This document shows, piece by piece, positions 16,026 to 23,147 of a stretch of 23,278 nt of DNA; positions within the stretch are counted from its first letter, which is position 1; each line of letters opens with the position of its first letter. This stretch comes from SZUA-254 sp964596065 (lineage in GTDB: Bacteria; Bacteroidota; Ignavibacteria; UBA10030; SZUA-254). The stretch spans positions 1 to 23,278 of the forward strand of contig CAZQSM010000035.1 in assembly GCA_964596065.1 (NCBI GenBank). Direction: 5' to 3'. The notes beneath the pieces were generated by a model, which ran no database searches, was not told the DNA's origin, and was given only the letters and a program-made list of their open reading frames with translations. Both the position numbers and the translations under genes were made by a program.

Positions 16026-16092
16026 CGGGATCTATTGGATTTCGCTATTCCAAAGAATTTAATAATATTCCTGCATCAAAACCGCATAATCG
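16026..16092. promoter_or_regulatory. Divergent promoter region with inverted repeat
   Basis: An AT-rich 67-base spacer between the AI-2E gene and cstA. It holds a possible plus-strand promoter, TTGGAT (16035-16040), 17 bases, TTTAAT (16058-16063), and the imperfectly spaced palindrome TTGGA-N9-TCCAA at 16035-16053 overlapping the -35. I could not identify a clear minus-strand promoter. Confidence 0.4.
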
Positions 16093-17772
16093 ATGAGCCT
16101 TCCCATACTCGCGCTGGCGTTCCTCGTCTTCCTGGTCGCGGCCTACCGGCTGTACGGGCGGTGGGTGGCGGGCCATTTCACCCCCGACGACGCCTCGCCC
16201 ACTCCGGCGCACACGAAGGCCGACGGTGTGGACTTCGTCCCCACCCGTCCGTTCTACCTTTTCGCGCAGCATTTCTCGGCCATCGCGGCGGCGGGACCGA
16301 TCGCCGGCCCCATCCTCGCGAGCCAGACCTGGGGATGGCTCCCCTGCCTCCTCTGGATCAGCCTCGGGGTGGTCCTCATCGGCGCGGTGCACGATTTCAG
16401 CAGCCTCACGGCGTCTGTGCGCCACGGCGCCTGTTCGATCGCCGTGATCACGCGCGAGCACCTCGGGCCCCGGGCCGGGATGGCGATGATGGTCTTCATC
16501 TGGATCGCGCTCATCTACGTGGTGGTGGCGTTCGCCGACATCACGGCCGGGAGTTTCGTGAGCCGAATCGAGGAGCTCGAAGGCGCCGCGGTGGAGTTCA
16601 ACCCCGGCGGCGCCGTCGCCGCGGCCGCGGTGATGTACCTCGCGCTCGCCGTCGTGATGGGCCTGGTCCAGCGCTTCCTCAACCCGCCGCTCTGGCTGGT
16701 GTCGGCCGTCTTCGTGCCCGCGACGTTCGCCGTCGTCTGGCTCGGCACGCAGGTCTCGACGCTCTTCATCCTCGACGTGAAAACGTGGGGCCTCCTGATC
16801 CTGGCGTACTGCGCCGTCGGGTCGATGGCCCCGGTATGGCTGCTGCTCCAGCCGCGCGGATACCTGGGGGGCTTCGTCCTCTTCTTCGCGCTCGCGCTCG
16901 GCGTGATCGGCATCTTCTTCGGCGGGTACGAGATCCAGGCGCCGGCGGTGAAAACCTGGGACGCGGGTGGCCTCACGGGATCGATGTTTCCCTTCCTCTT
17001 CGTGACGATCGCCTGCGGCGCCTGCTCGGGGTTCCACGGCCTCGTCTGTTCGGGGACGACCTCGAAGCAGATCGACCGCGAATCGCATATGAAGCCGGTC
17101 GGATACGGAGGGATGCTCGCCGAGGGTTTCGTCGCGCTGATCGCGCTGGTCACGGTGATGATCGTCGCGCCCGAGGGCATCAGCGGGCTCAAGCCGGGCA
17201 CGATCTACGGAAACGGGATCGGCGAATTCCTCACGATACTGATCGGGAGGGAGAACCTCCCCTTCGCCATCACCTTCGGGGCGATGGCCTTCTCGACGTT
17301 CGTGTTCGACACGCTCGACGTCTGCACGAGGCTCGGACGGTACATCATTCAGGAGATTTTCGGATGGAGAACGACAACCGGCGCCGTCGGGGCGACGCTC
17401 CTGACGATCGCGCTGCCGGTCTATTTCATCGCGACGGCGCGGGAGGGTTCCTGGATCAACTTCTGGACGCTCTTCGGCAGCGCCAACCAGCTGCTGGCCG
17501 CGCTCACGCTCCTCTCGATCAGCGTCTGGCTCTATAAATCCCGGAAGCGGATCTGGTTCACGCTCCTGCCGATGCTCTTCGTCCTGGTGATCACGCTCTG
17601 GTCGCTCGGCAGCCTGACGATCGCCAACTTCGGAAGGAGCTCGGGCGTGGACATGGCGCTGATCAACGCCGTGGCGTCGCTGTCGATGATCGCGCTGGCG
17701 GTGTTCCTGACCGTCGCCGGCGCGATGAAGGTGGCGGCTGAGCGGGGCGCGGTTCCTCAGTCGGAGAGGTAA
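16093..17772 (+). CDS. cstA: Carbon starvation protein CstA family transporter
   Basis: A 559-residue polytopic inner-membrane protein of the CstA family, whose characterised members take up peptides or pyruvate in starved cells. Conserved stretches are RPFYLFAQHFSAIAAAGPIAGPILA (about residues 52-76), SLGVVLIGAVHDFSSLTASVRH, ACGACSGFHGLVCSGTTSKQI, GAMAFSTFVFDTLDVCTRLGRYIIQE and FWTLFGSANQLLAALTL. Some fifteen hydrophobic helices can be counted. It is shorter than the about 700-residue E. coli protein, but this size is common outside the enterobacteria. ATG 16093 has no visible Shine-Dalgarno sequence. Its last 16 bases overlap the convergent SIMPL-domain gene. The transported substrate here cannot be told from the sequence. 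Confidence 0.92.
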   Translation: MSLPILALAFLVFLVAAYRLYGRWVAGHFTPDDASPTPAHTKADGVDFVPTRPFYLFAQHFSAIAAAGPIAGPILASQTWGWLPCLLWISLGVVLIGAVHDFSSLTASVRHGACSIAVITREHLGPRAGMAMMVFIWIALIYVVVAFADITAGSFVSRIEELEGAAVEFNPGGAVAAAAVMYLALAVVMGLVQRFLNPPLWLVSAVFVPATFAVVWLGTQVSTLFILDVKTWGLLILAYCAVGSMAPVWLLLQPRGYLGGFVLFFALALGVIGIFFGGYEIQAPAVKTWDAGGLTGSMFPFLFVTIACGACSGFHGLVCSGTTSKQIDRESHMKPVGYGGMLAEGFVALIALVTVMIVAPEGISGLKPGTIYGNGIGEFLTILIGRENLPFAITFGAMAFSTFVFDTLDVCTRLGRYIIQEIFGWRTTTGAVGATLLTIALPVYFIATAREGSWINFWTLFGSANQLLAALTLLSISVWLYKSRKRIWFTLLPMLFVLVITLWSLGSLTIANFGRSSGVDMALINAVASLSMIALAVFLTVAGAMKVAAERGAVPQSER

Positions 17773-18482
17773 TATTCGATCGTCGAGACGACCCGCACCT
17801 TCTTGACGTGGGGGGTGTTGGCGTCGCGGTCCTCGATGGTGAACTGCCCCTGCGACGCCCTCCTGATCTTGCCGAGCCGGCTCTTGGAGTCCTGGGCGAA
17901 TTTCTCCGCCACCTCCCGCCCGTTGTTGGTGGCCTCCTCGATCATCTCCGGTTTCAGTTCGTTGAGTTTCGAAAAGATGAACGTCGTCCTTGCATCGTAC
18001 TCCTGCCCCGAGATGGCGATGCCGAGCTTGCCGAGGTCGAGCAACTTCTCCCTGCTCGCCAGCACCGCCGACACATTGCCGGTATAAACGCTCACCGTCG
18101 AACTTCCCGCGTACCGGAACCCCGCCCCTCCGGAGGACCCCCATTCCTGCGCCCGCTTGTCGGTGATCGACGGGGCGGAGACGGTGATCTCACCCTCCTG
18201 GAATCCGTTCTTCTTCAGGAACTCCACGATGAGATTGTTTTTCCTCTGGATGGCGGAATACAGCGCGACGAGGTCGTTGTCCGCCTCCAGGAACCGGATC
18301 GGCCAGATCGCGATGTCGGCGGGAACTTCGCGTTCCGAGAGACCCTTGACGGCGATCGTGCGGTCGAGCTCTTTCATCCCCGTCAGTCCGCGCGAAACGA
18401 AATAGCCCGAGAGGGCGAGGCCCGCCGCCAGGATGACGGCGAGCGTCGTGGCATTTTTCAATTTTATTGCGGGGTTTTCCAT
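17757..18482 (-). CDS. SIMPL-domain (DUF541) membrane-anchored protein
   Basis: A 241-residue envelope protein with one N-terminal anchor (TTLAVILAAGLALSGYFVSRGL, about residues 12-33) and a SIMPL/BP26-type domain. Typical elements are RTIAVKGLSEREVPADIAIWPI, the helix ...YSAIQRKNNLIVEFLKKNGFQEGEITVSAPSITDKR, the strand GSSTVSVYTGN, and the helix LNELKPEMIEEATNNGREVAEKFAQDS, ending with VVSTIEYYLSD. Family members form oligomeric periplasmic rings; their function is poorly known, and stress or signalling roles have been proposed. The upstream lipoprotein gene ends ten bases before this start, so the two are likely one operon. The stop overlaps the 3' end of cstA by 16 bases. Confidence 0.85.
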   Translation of the reverse strand: MENPAIKLKNATTLAVILAAGLALSGYFVSRGLTGMKELDRTIAVKGLSEREVPADIAIWPIRFLEADNDLVALYSAIQRKNNLIVEFLKKNGFQEGEITVSAPSITDKRAQEWGSSGGAGFRYAGSSTVSVYTGNVSAVLASREKLLDLGKLGIAISGQEYDARTTFIFSKLNELKPEMIEEATNNGREVAEKFAQDSKSRLGKIRRASQGQFTIEDRDANTPHVKKVRVVSTIEYYLSD

Positions 18483-18492
18483 ATGGTCCGGT

Positions 18493-19092
18493 TTATTTAT
18501 TTGTCAGGGCTGCGATGAGCGGTTCGGCGAGGTCGGCGATGACCTTGATTTCATTCGGGGAGGGCATCGCGGTGATCGCGATATAGGCGTTCACGAGGCC
18601 CATCTTCGCGCTCGCCGCGCTCCCGGTCCGGGCAAACTCTTCGTGATTATCCCGCAGATCGTTGATCGCCACCGCCTTCCGGCCCTCGAGATAATCGAGG
18701 AGCCGCCGGGTTTCCGCGTTCGGACCGAAGGGGTCCTTTTCGGGCAGCTTTGATACGATGGGGGGCCGCCGTTCGCCCCAACCGTAAATCTTCGGTTCCG
18801 CCGGGGCGATCTCATTCCTGGTCACCGGATAATACCTGACCAGGTCAGCCTCGTATCGCGACACGTATTCCCTCGCCGCCGCGCCGGCGCTGTCGTCACC
18901 CATCAATCTGTCAATTCCCACGTACAATCGCTCGACATTTTGAGCCCGGAAATCGAGGATGGAAATGTTGGCGGCATTATCCGTCCCGGCAGCACAGCCG
19001 ATGATGGCAACGGCGACAATCGCCAGCGGCACCGGAGTGTGCAGAGCGTCCGCCCGGGTGCAGCGATGCAGAAATAGACTATGGGATTTCAT
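18493..19092 (-). CDS. Putative lipoprotein of unknown function
   Basis: A 199-residue protein that I do not recognise. The N-terminus has a hydrophobic segment ending in VAIIGC, a good lipobox with Cys33, after an unusually long positively charged lead (RCTRADALH). The mature part is mostly helical and charged: NISILDFRAQNVERLYVGIDRLMGDD, a Pro-rich loop around PKIYGWGERRPPIVSKLPEKDPFG, and C-terminal helices with ETRRLLDYLEGRKAVAINDLRDNHEEFAR and NEIKVIADLAEPLIAALTNK. GGAGGGG lies seven bases before ATG 19092, fixing the start, and a plausible promoter lies just upstream. It probably shares a transcript with the SIMPL-domain gene ten bases downstream, which suggests a joint envelope role. 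Confidence 0.7.
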   Translation of the reverse strand: MKSHSLFLHRCTRADALHTPVPLAIVAVAIIGCAAGTDNAANISILDFRAQNVERLYVGIDRLMGDDSAGAAAREYVSRYEADLVRYYPVTRNEIAPAEPKIYGWGERRPPIVSKLPEKDPFGPNAETRRLLDYLEGRKAVAINDLRDNHEEFARTGSAASAKMGLVNAYIAITAMPSPNEIKVIADLAEPLIAALTNK

Positions 19093-19113
19093 CGGTGACC
19101 CCTCCCGTGGCGC

Positions 19114-19141
19114 ATTGTATCAGTAATGCTCTACCCCCCAA
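19114..19141 (-). promoter_or_regulatory. Candidate promoter for the lipoprotein-SIMPL pair
   Basis: On the minus strand: TTGGGG (19136-19141), 16 bases, TACAAT (19114-19119), with TG one base before the -10. It would give a leader of about 15 bases containing the GGAGGGG ribosome binding site. Confidence 0.5.
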
Positions 19142-19172
19142 TATCATTCGATCGGAGATGAATCTCAACCCC

Positions 19173-19829
19173 TCAATCCACGATCACGCTTTCCGCAAAT
19201 TGCTTCGAAACACTGATCCGTTCAAGCTTTCCGCTCTCGATGACCAGGGACCTGTCATACCCGATCCGCTCCACGACCTTGATCCTGGTTCCGATTGATA
19301 TCTTCAGTTTTTTCAGATACTGAAGATACGCGGGTGAAGTATCCTTGACGCCGACGACGACACAGGACTGTCCGGCCTTGACCTCGGCCAGTGTGGTCTT
19401 GGGTATCCGCGGGATGCGTCCATCGGGCTTCGGAATCGGATCGCCGTGCGGATCGTAATCCGGCCGGCCCAGGAACTCGTCGAGCCGGTCGACAAGCTCA
19501 GAATCCTTCACGTGCTCAAGTTGCTCTGCGATGGAATGGACGGCGTCCCAGGAGTATTTCAGGTGCTCAAGCAGGAATACTTCCCACAGTCTGTGGCTCC
19601 GGATAATGGCAAGGGCCACCCTTCCCCCTCCGGGGGTCAGCTTCACTCCCCTCGATTTGTCATATGTGATGAATTTCTTTCCCGAGAGTTTTTTAATCAT
19701 GTCCACCGCCGACGCAGCGTTGATGCCAAGTTTTCCGGCGATGGCGGTGACTGAAACCTTGCGGTTGCCGTCCTGGGAGAGGTGAAAGATTTCCTTCAGG
19801 TAGTTTTCTTCGGAGAGGGATTGTTTCAT
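19173..19829 (-). CDS. DtxR/MntR-family metal-dependent transcriptional repressor
   Basis: A 218-residue regulator in three parts: winged helix-turn-helix DNA-binding domain (about 1-70, with VTAIAGKLGINAASAVDMIKKLSGKKFI and RGVKLTPGG), metal-binding dimerisation domain (71-140), and a C-terminal FeoA/SH3-like domain (about 150-218, LAEVKAGQSCVVVGVKD to KQFAESVIVD). Numbering coincides with DtxR over the metal region: His79, Glu83, His98, Glu105 and His106 are all present. The primary-site Cys102 of DtxR is Glu102 here, as in manganese sensors of the MntR type. DtxR Met10 is Asn9, unlike the Asp of MntR. So it is a metal sensor, with iron or manganese undecided. It has no Shine-Dalgarno sequence. 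A DtxR-type palindrome lies upstream, implying autoregulation and control of the divergent operon. Confidence 0.93.
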   Translation of the reverse strand: MKQSLSEENYLKEIFHLSQDGNRKVSVTAIAGKLGINAASAVDMIKKLSGKKFITYDKSRGVKLTPGGGRVALAIIRSHRLWEVFLLEHLKYSWDAVHSIAEQLEHVKDSELVDRLDEFLGRPDYDPHGDPIPKPDGRIPRIPKTTLAEVKAGQSCVVVGVKDTSPAYLQYLKKLKISIGTRIKVVERIGYDRSLVIESGKLERISVSKQFAESVIVD

Positions 19830-19835
19830 GCTTCA

Positions 19836-19864
19836 AAGATAGCAAAAAGGTTAATATTTTGATA
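19836..19864 (-). promoter_or_regulatory. Candidate promoter for the DtxR-family gene
   Basis: On the minus strand TATCTT (19836-19841) is preceded by TGC, an extended -10 identical to the TGCTATCTT of the promoter at 6970-6978. The -35 at 17 bases (TATCAA, 19859-19864) is poor and overlaps the palindromic operator. Six bases separate the -10 from the ATG, predicting a leaderless mRNA. Confidence 0.5.
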
Positions 19865-19881
19865 TTAGGCACACCTAATAT
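19862..19881. promoter_or_regulatory. DtxR/IdeR-type operator palindrome
   Basis: An inverted repeat with two perfect 8-base arms (ATATTAGG and CCTAATAT) around a CACA centre. The TTAGG...CCTAA core is the hallmark of DtxR/IdeR boxes. It overlaps the -35 of the regulator gene and ends seven bases before the -35 of the divergent operon, so a bound repressor could block both. Confidence 0.8.
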
Positions 19882-19888
19882 ATTCGTA

Positions 19889-19917
19889 TTGTCTTTCCTA
19901 AGATAATTTGTTATACT
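19889..19917 (+). promoter_or_regulatory. Promoter of the di-heme/Rieske/porin operon
   Basis: TTGTCT (19889-19894), 17 bases, TATACT (19912-19917), with TG at 19909-19910 as an extended -10. Transcription should start near 19924, leaving about 19 bases of leader before ATG 19943. Confidence 0.65.
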
Positions 19918-19942
19918 GATAGCATCACTATTCAGCGAGGCA

Positions 19943-21166
19943 ATGAATCCGCGGTATCGGGTCCTGACGTTTACAATCGCCGCTTCGGCGTGTCTTTTCG
20001 CCTCGTGCGAGCTGGTCCTCCCCCCCGCGCCCCGGGAGGAGCGTATACTCGACGGACCGGCGGATGGGCTGACCGGCCTGCAATCGCTCCTTTTCACTCG
20101 AGGCGACGCCTCGTTCAACGACAGGGTGTTTTCGAGCGCGGACGGCCTCGGGCCATATTTTGTGGCCACCTCCTGCGGGAGCTGTCACGCCGGCGATGGC
20201 AAAGGGCACCCGTTTACCACCCTCACCCGGTTCGGTCAATCAGACCCCTCGGGGAACAACTATCTCGACCGTGGCGGCCCCCAACTTCAGAACCGTGCTC
20301 TCCCCGGTTTCACACCGGAACGCCTGCCACCCGGCGCGACGGCGACGCGGCTGACGCCGCCGGCGGTCACCGGTCTCGGATTTCTGGAGGCGGTTCCAGA
20401 CTCCACGCTGCTCGCCCTTTCCGATCCCGACGACCTCGACGCGGACGGCATCTCCGGCAGTGTCTCGTGGTTGGATCTTCCTTCGTTCGTGACTCCGCGG
20501 ACGGACGCGGTGTCACAAAACGGAAAATACATCGGCCGCTTCGGGAAGAAGGCCGGGGCCTACAATCTCTTCCACCAGACCGTCAATGCCTACAACCAGG
20601 ACATCGGTATCACCTCATCGTTCCTCCCGCAGAACCCGGTCAACATTGAGGACGGCGTCCATCCCGTCACCGCGACAACCCCTGAAGTCACAGAAGAGGA
20701 GATCAACGCGGTCGTGTTCTACCTTCAGACCTTGAAGGCGCCGATACGACGCACGCCGGATGATCCTACGACCCTTCGCGGCGAGGCGATGTTCACGCAA
20801 TCCGGATGCGGTGGGTGCCACACGCCAACACTTCTGACCGGACCATCAGCCATCGCCGCGATCGCGGACCGGGAAATCCGTCCGTATACCGATCTGCTCC
20901 TCCATGATATGGGTCCCGGGCTCGACGATGGATATACCGAAGGGAGCGCGCTTTCCTCTGAGTGGCGGACGCCGGCGCTCTGGGGCCTGGGGCTATCCCC
21001 ACAATCGCAGGGAGGCGAATATTTTCTGATGCACGATGGAAGGGCGCGGAGCATCGCCGATGCGGTCCTGCTCCACGGCGGGGAGGCGGCCCGGAGCCGT
21101 GACGCGTTCCGGGATCTTTCTGATGCGGACCGCCGTGCCCTGCTCAAATTTCTGGAATCACTGTGA
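19943..21166 (+). CDS. Di-heme oxidoreductase-family lipoprotein (DUF1111, COG3488-like)
   Basis: A 407-residue exported lipoprotein: ASACLFASC places the lipidated Cys at 22. Two c-type haem motifs, CGSCH (78-82) and CGGCH (289-293), with family signatures TPPAVTGLGFLEAVPD, DADGISGSVSW, GRFGKKAGAYNLFHQTV, EWRTPALWGLGLS and FLMHDGRARSIADAVLLHGGEA identify DUF1111, the 'predicted thiol oxidoreductase' family distantly related to MauG and di-haem peroxidases. As I recall, relatives occur beside iron-regulated imelysin genes. The reaction is not established; the fold suits electron transfer or oxidation in the periplasm. It is the first gene after a DtxR box, so it is probably made when the sensed metal is scarce. 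Its stop overlaps a possible GTG start of the Rieske gene. Confidence 0.9.
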   Translation: MNPRYRVLTFTIAASACLFASCELVLPPAPREERILDGPADGLTGLQSLLFTRGDASFNDRVFSSADGLGPYFVATSCGSCHAGDGKGHPFTTLTRFGQSDPSGNNYLDRGGPQLQNRALPGFTPERLPPGATATRLTPPAVTGLGFLEAVPDSTLLALSDPDDLDADGISGSVSWLDLPSFVTPRTDAVSQNGKYIGRFGKKAGAYNLFHQTVNAYNQDIGITSSFLPQNPVNIEDGVHPVTATTPEVTEEEINAVVFYLQTLKAPIRRTPDDPTTLRGEAMFTQSGCGGCHTPTLLTGPSAIAAIADREIRPYTDLLLHDMGPGLDDGYTEGSALSSEWRTPALWGLGLSPQSQGGEYFLMHDGRARSIADAVLLHGGEAARSRDAFRDLSDADRRALLKFLESL

Positions 21167-21171
21167 CCCCG

Positions 21172-21612
21172 ATGGATCGGAAATCGTTCATCAGGACCTG
21201 CGGCGCCTTTGCCCTCGGTGCACCCGCCATCGTCCCGCTGCTGCAAGGTTGCGCCTCGGGGAGCCGGTATGCGGCCGCGACTCTTGATGGCAACATCCTC
21301 ACCCTGGTAAAAACGGCGTTCGTGGACAACAACGGGGCCGGGGATGGAACGCATCCGTTCGTACTGGTAAAGGTCGGGTCCATGAACCGCCCCATCTGCG
21401 TCTACCGGAACGGGCCAGACGCGTTCACGGCCCTTTCCACGGTGTGCACCCACCAGGGGTGTGAAGTCCGGCCCAATAAAGAGTACCTTGCGTGTCCATG
21501 TCACGGAAGCGAGTATTCCACCACAGGGCAGGTCCTGCAGGGTCCAGCAGAATTAAACCTGAAGAGCTATCCGGTGAGCAGCGACGATGGCAATGTGTAC
21601 ATCCACCTCTGA
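21172..21612 (+). CDS. Rieske [2Fe-2S] lipoprotein, bc1-like cluster site
   Basis: A 146-residue protein with a signal sequence ending in LLQGC, a lipobox, so it is probably lipid-anchored in the periplasm. The cluster site is box I C92-T-H94-Q-G-C97 and box II C108-P-C110-H111-G-S-E-Y. The extra cysteines 97 and 110 form the disulfide seen in bc1/b6f Rieske proteins, and the Ser and Tyr after His111 are the residues that raise redox potential in bc1, so a high-potential cluster is expected. No cytochrome b gene is present, so its partner is presumably the di-heme protein encoded just upstream. ATG 21172 is chosen because MDRKSFIRTCG is a normal beginning; GTG 21163, overlapping the previous stop, would add three residues. 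The stop overlaps the porin by 26 bases. Confidence 0.9.
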   Translation: MDRKSFIRTCGAFALGAPAIVPLLQGCASGSRYAAATLDGNILTLVKTAFVDNNGAGDGTHPFVLVKVGSMNRPICVYRNGPDAFTALSTVCTHQGCEVRPNKEYLACPCHGSEYSTTGQVLQGPAELNLKSYPVSSDDGNVYIHL

Positions 21613-22858
21613 CCGAACCCGATTGTCCCGCACCGCTTGCACGTTATTTCTCGCCGCCACTCTTATCGTGGTGGCTCCAACCGACGCTCAGGTCGATACG
21701 ACCGGCTCCGCCCGCCCCTCCCGGGACAGTAGTTCCGCCGCGATGAACGTTGACGCAATTTACGATCGCCCGCTCTCACGTTCAGAGGATTTCCCCGTCG
21801 CCATCGGCGGGTACGCCGAGGCGAATTCCGAATACATCGGAACCGACGGTGTCACCGAGGGACTCTCATTTCAGATGCGCCGTGTTACCATCTTCCTCGC
21901 CTCATCGATCCGGGATCGGATGCATTTCCTCCTCGAGCTCGAGTTCGAAGACGGCGCGCGGGAAATCGCCGTGGAGACTGCATTAATGGATCTCGAACTG
22001 ACCCCTCTCCTGGTCCTGCGGGGCGGCGTACTTCTCATCCCCATCGGGGCGTTCAACCAGAACCACGACGGGCCGAAATGGGAATTCATCGACCGGCCCG
22101 TATCGGCGACGAGAATGCTGCCCGCAACCTGGAGCAACGTGGGTTTTGGCGCGCATGGAAAGATGTTCGATGGCGACCGGACGTACGGATACGAAATCTA
22201 CATCACGAATGGTTTCGACGACGCGATCATCTCGAACCCGGAGAACAGGACATTTCTCCCGGCGTCGAAGGCTGATCCGAACCGGTTTGAGGAGAGCCAC
22301 AACGGCGTTCCGCTGCTCAGCGCAAAGGTGGCATTCAAACAGCGCTACCTTGGGGAAATCGGCGTCTCGTATATGGGAGGCGTGTACAATACATTCGAGG
22401 AGGACGGACTTTCCGTCGATGAGAAACGGCGGCTGGACGTCTTCGCGCTCGACGTGAACGGTATGCTCCCCTGGATCGGGACGTCGGTGACCGCGGAGGC
22501 TTCCGTGGTCAGCGTGGATGTTCCTGTGACATATTCCCAACAATTTGGACGAAGGCAATGGGGTGGATTTGTCGACCTGGTGCGACCGGTTTACAGGGGA
22601 AACCTTTTCGGATTCGACGGATCCGTGATCAATGCCGCATTACGATTGGAATATGTCGACTGGAATGTCGGTTCGTTCGCCGAGACAGGGGGAGATTTGG
22701 GAGATGAATTCGCCTCAGTTGTGCCTTCAATCAGCTGGCGGCCTTCAGGGCGAACCGTGGTCCGGTTGAACTACCGCTACGAATGGCACACCGACCTGTT
22801 CAGAAATCCCGTTTCGAAGAGAGCGGGATTTCAGTTTGGATTTTCAACCTACTTTTGA
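21587..22858 (+). CDS. Outer-membrane beta-barrel porin
   Basis: A 423-residue protein with a signal peptide (LSRTACTLFLAATLIVVAPTDA, cleavage probably before QVDTT). The mature part alternates short amphipathic strands and turns, starting FPVAIGGYAEANSEYIG, then LSFQMRRVTIFLASSIRDRMHFLLELEFEDG, LRGGVLLIPIGAFNQNHDGPKWEFIDRP, and ending in a strand with C-terminal aromatic, GFQFGFSTYF, the usual barrel-assembly signal. It resembles the phosphate-selective porin O/P-like family, but the substrate is unknown. Being third in a metal-regulated operon suggests a metal or metal-complex channel, as known for MnoP in Bradyrhizobium under Mur control. ATG 21587 lies inside the Rieske gene; ATG 21593 is also possible. 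I see no terminator after the stop. Confidence 0.87.
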   Translation: MAMCTSTSDRTRLSRTACTLFLAATLIVVAPTDAQVDTTGSARPSRDSSSAAMNVDAIYDRPLSRSEDFPVAIGGYAEANSEYIGTDGVTEGLSFQMRRVTIFLASSIRDRMHFLLELEFEDGAREIAVETALMDLELTPLLVLRGGVLLIPIGAFNQNHDGPKWEFIDRPVSATRMLPATWSNVGFGAHGKMFDGDRTYGYEIYITNGFDDAIISNPENRTFLPASKADPNRFEESHNGVPLLSAKVAFKQRYLGEIGVSYMGGVYNTFEEDGLSVDEKRRLDVFALDVNGMLPWIGTSVTAEASVVSVDVPVTYSQQFGRRQWGGFVDLVRPVYRGNLFGFDGSVINAALRLEYVDWNVGSFAETGGDLGDEFASVVPSISWRPSGRTVVRLNYRYEWHTDLFRNPVSKRAGFQFGFSTYF

Positions 22859-23079
22859 CCGCCAGTCTGCGGGCTCAGGCTCCACGATCATCGAATGAAC
22901 TTCAGAACTCGCGTCAGGACGCGTGGCCGAATTCCACACCCGGGACAATAACGATGGAAAGAGCTCTCCGAATTCGTTCAACTCCCACGTCGATGTTTTA
23001 CGGCGGTGGCGATGTGGGAGATCGATACCCCTTGCGACAGAGGATCCAGGGGAATTATTCCATCAACTCCCAGCGGAAT
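22859..23079. other. Non-coding stretch between convergent genes
   Basis: About 220 bases between the porin stop and the terminator of the last gene. The open frames crossing it show no family features, start signals or coding-like composition, and I see no RNA gene or repeat. Confidence 0.5.
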
Positions 23080-23114
23080 AAAAAGAAAGAACCCCGACCG
23101 TATGCGGCCGGGGT
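23080..23114 (-). terminator. Rho-independent terminator of the T9SS cargo gene
   Basis: On the minus strand ACCCCG-g-CCG, loop CATA, CGG-t-CGGGGT (23091-23114) is followed by the T-rich TCTTTCTTTTT run. It lies 33 bases after the stop codon of the partial gene at the right edge. No T-run follows on the plus strand. Confidence 0.85.
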
Positions 23115-23147
23115 CCTCCTGAGTGTGGAACGTTCGTCAGTCTCGAC

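Noticed and set aside
14625..17537. 970-codon plus-strand open frame
   Set aside because: It is antisense to the protease and AI-2E genes and overlaps cstA out of frame; its translation is a Arg/His/Asp/Glu-rich low-complexity shadow typical of GC-rich DNA.
16045..18144. 699-codon minus-strand open frame opposite cstA
   Set aside because: Composition is charged and repetitive with no domain, while the opposite strand encodes a clear CstA.
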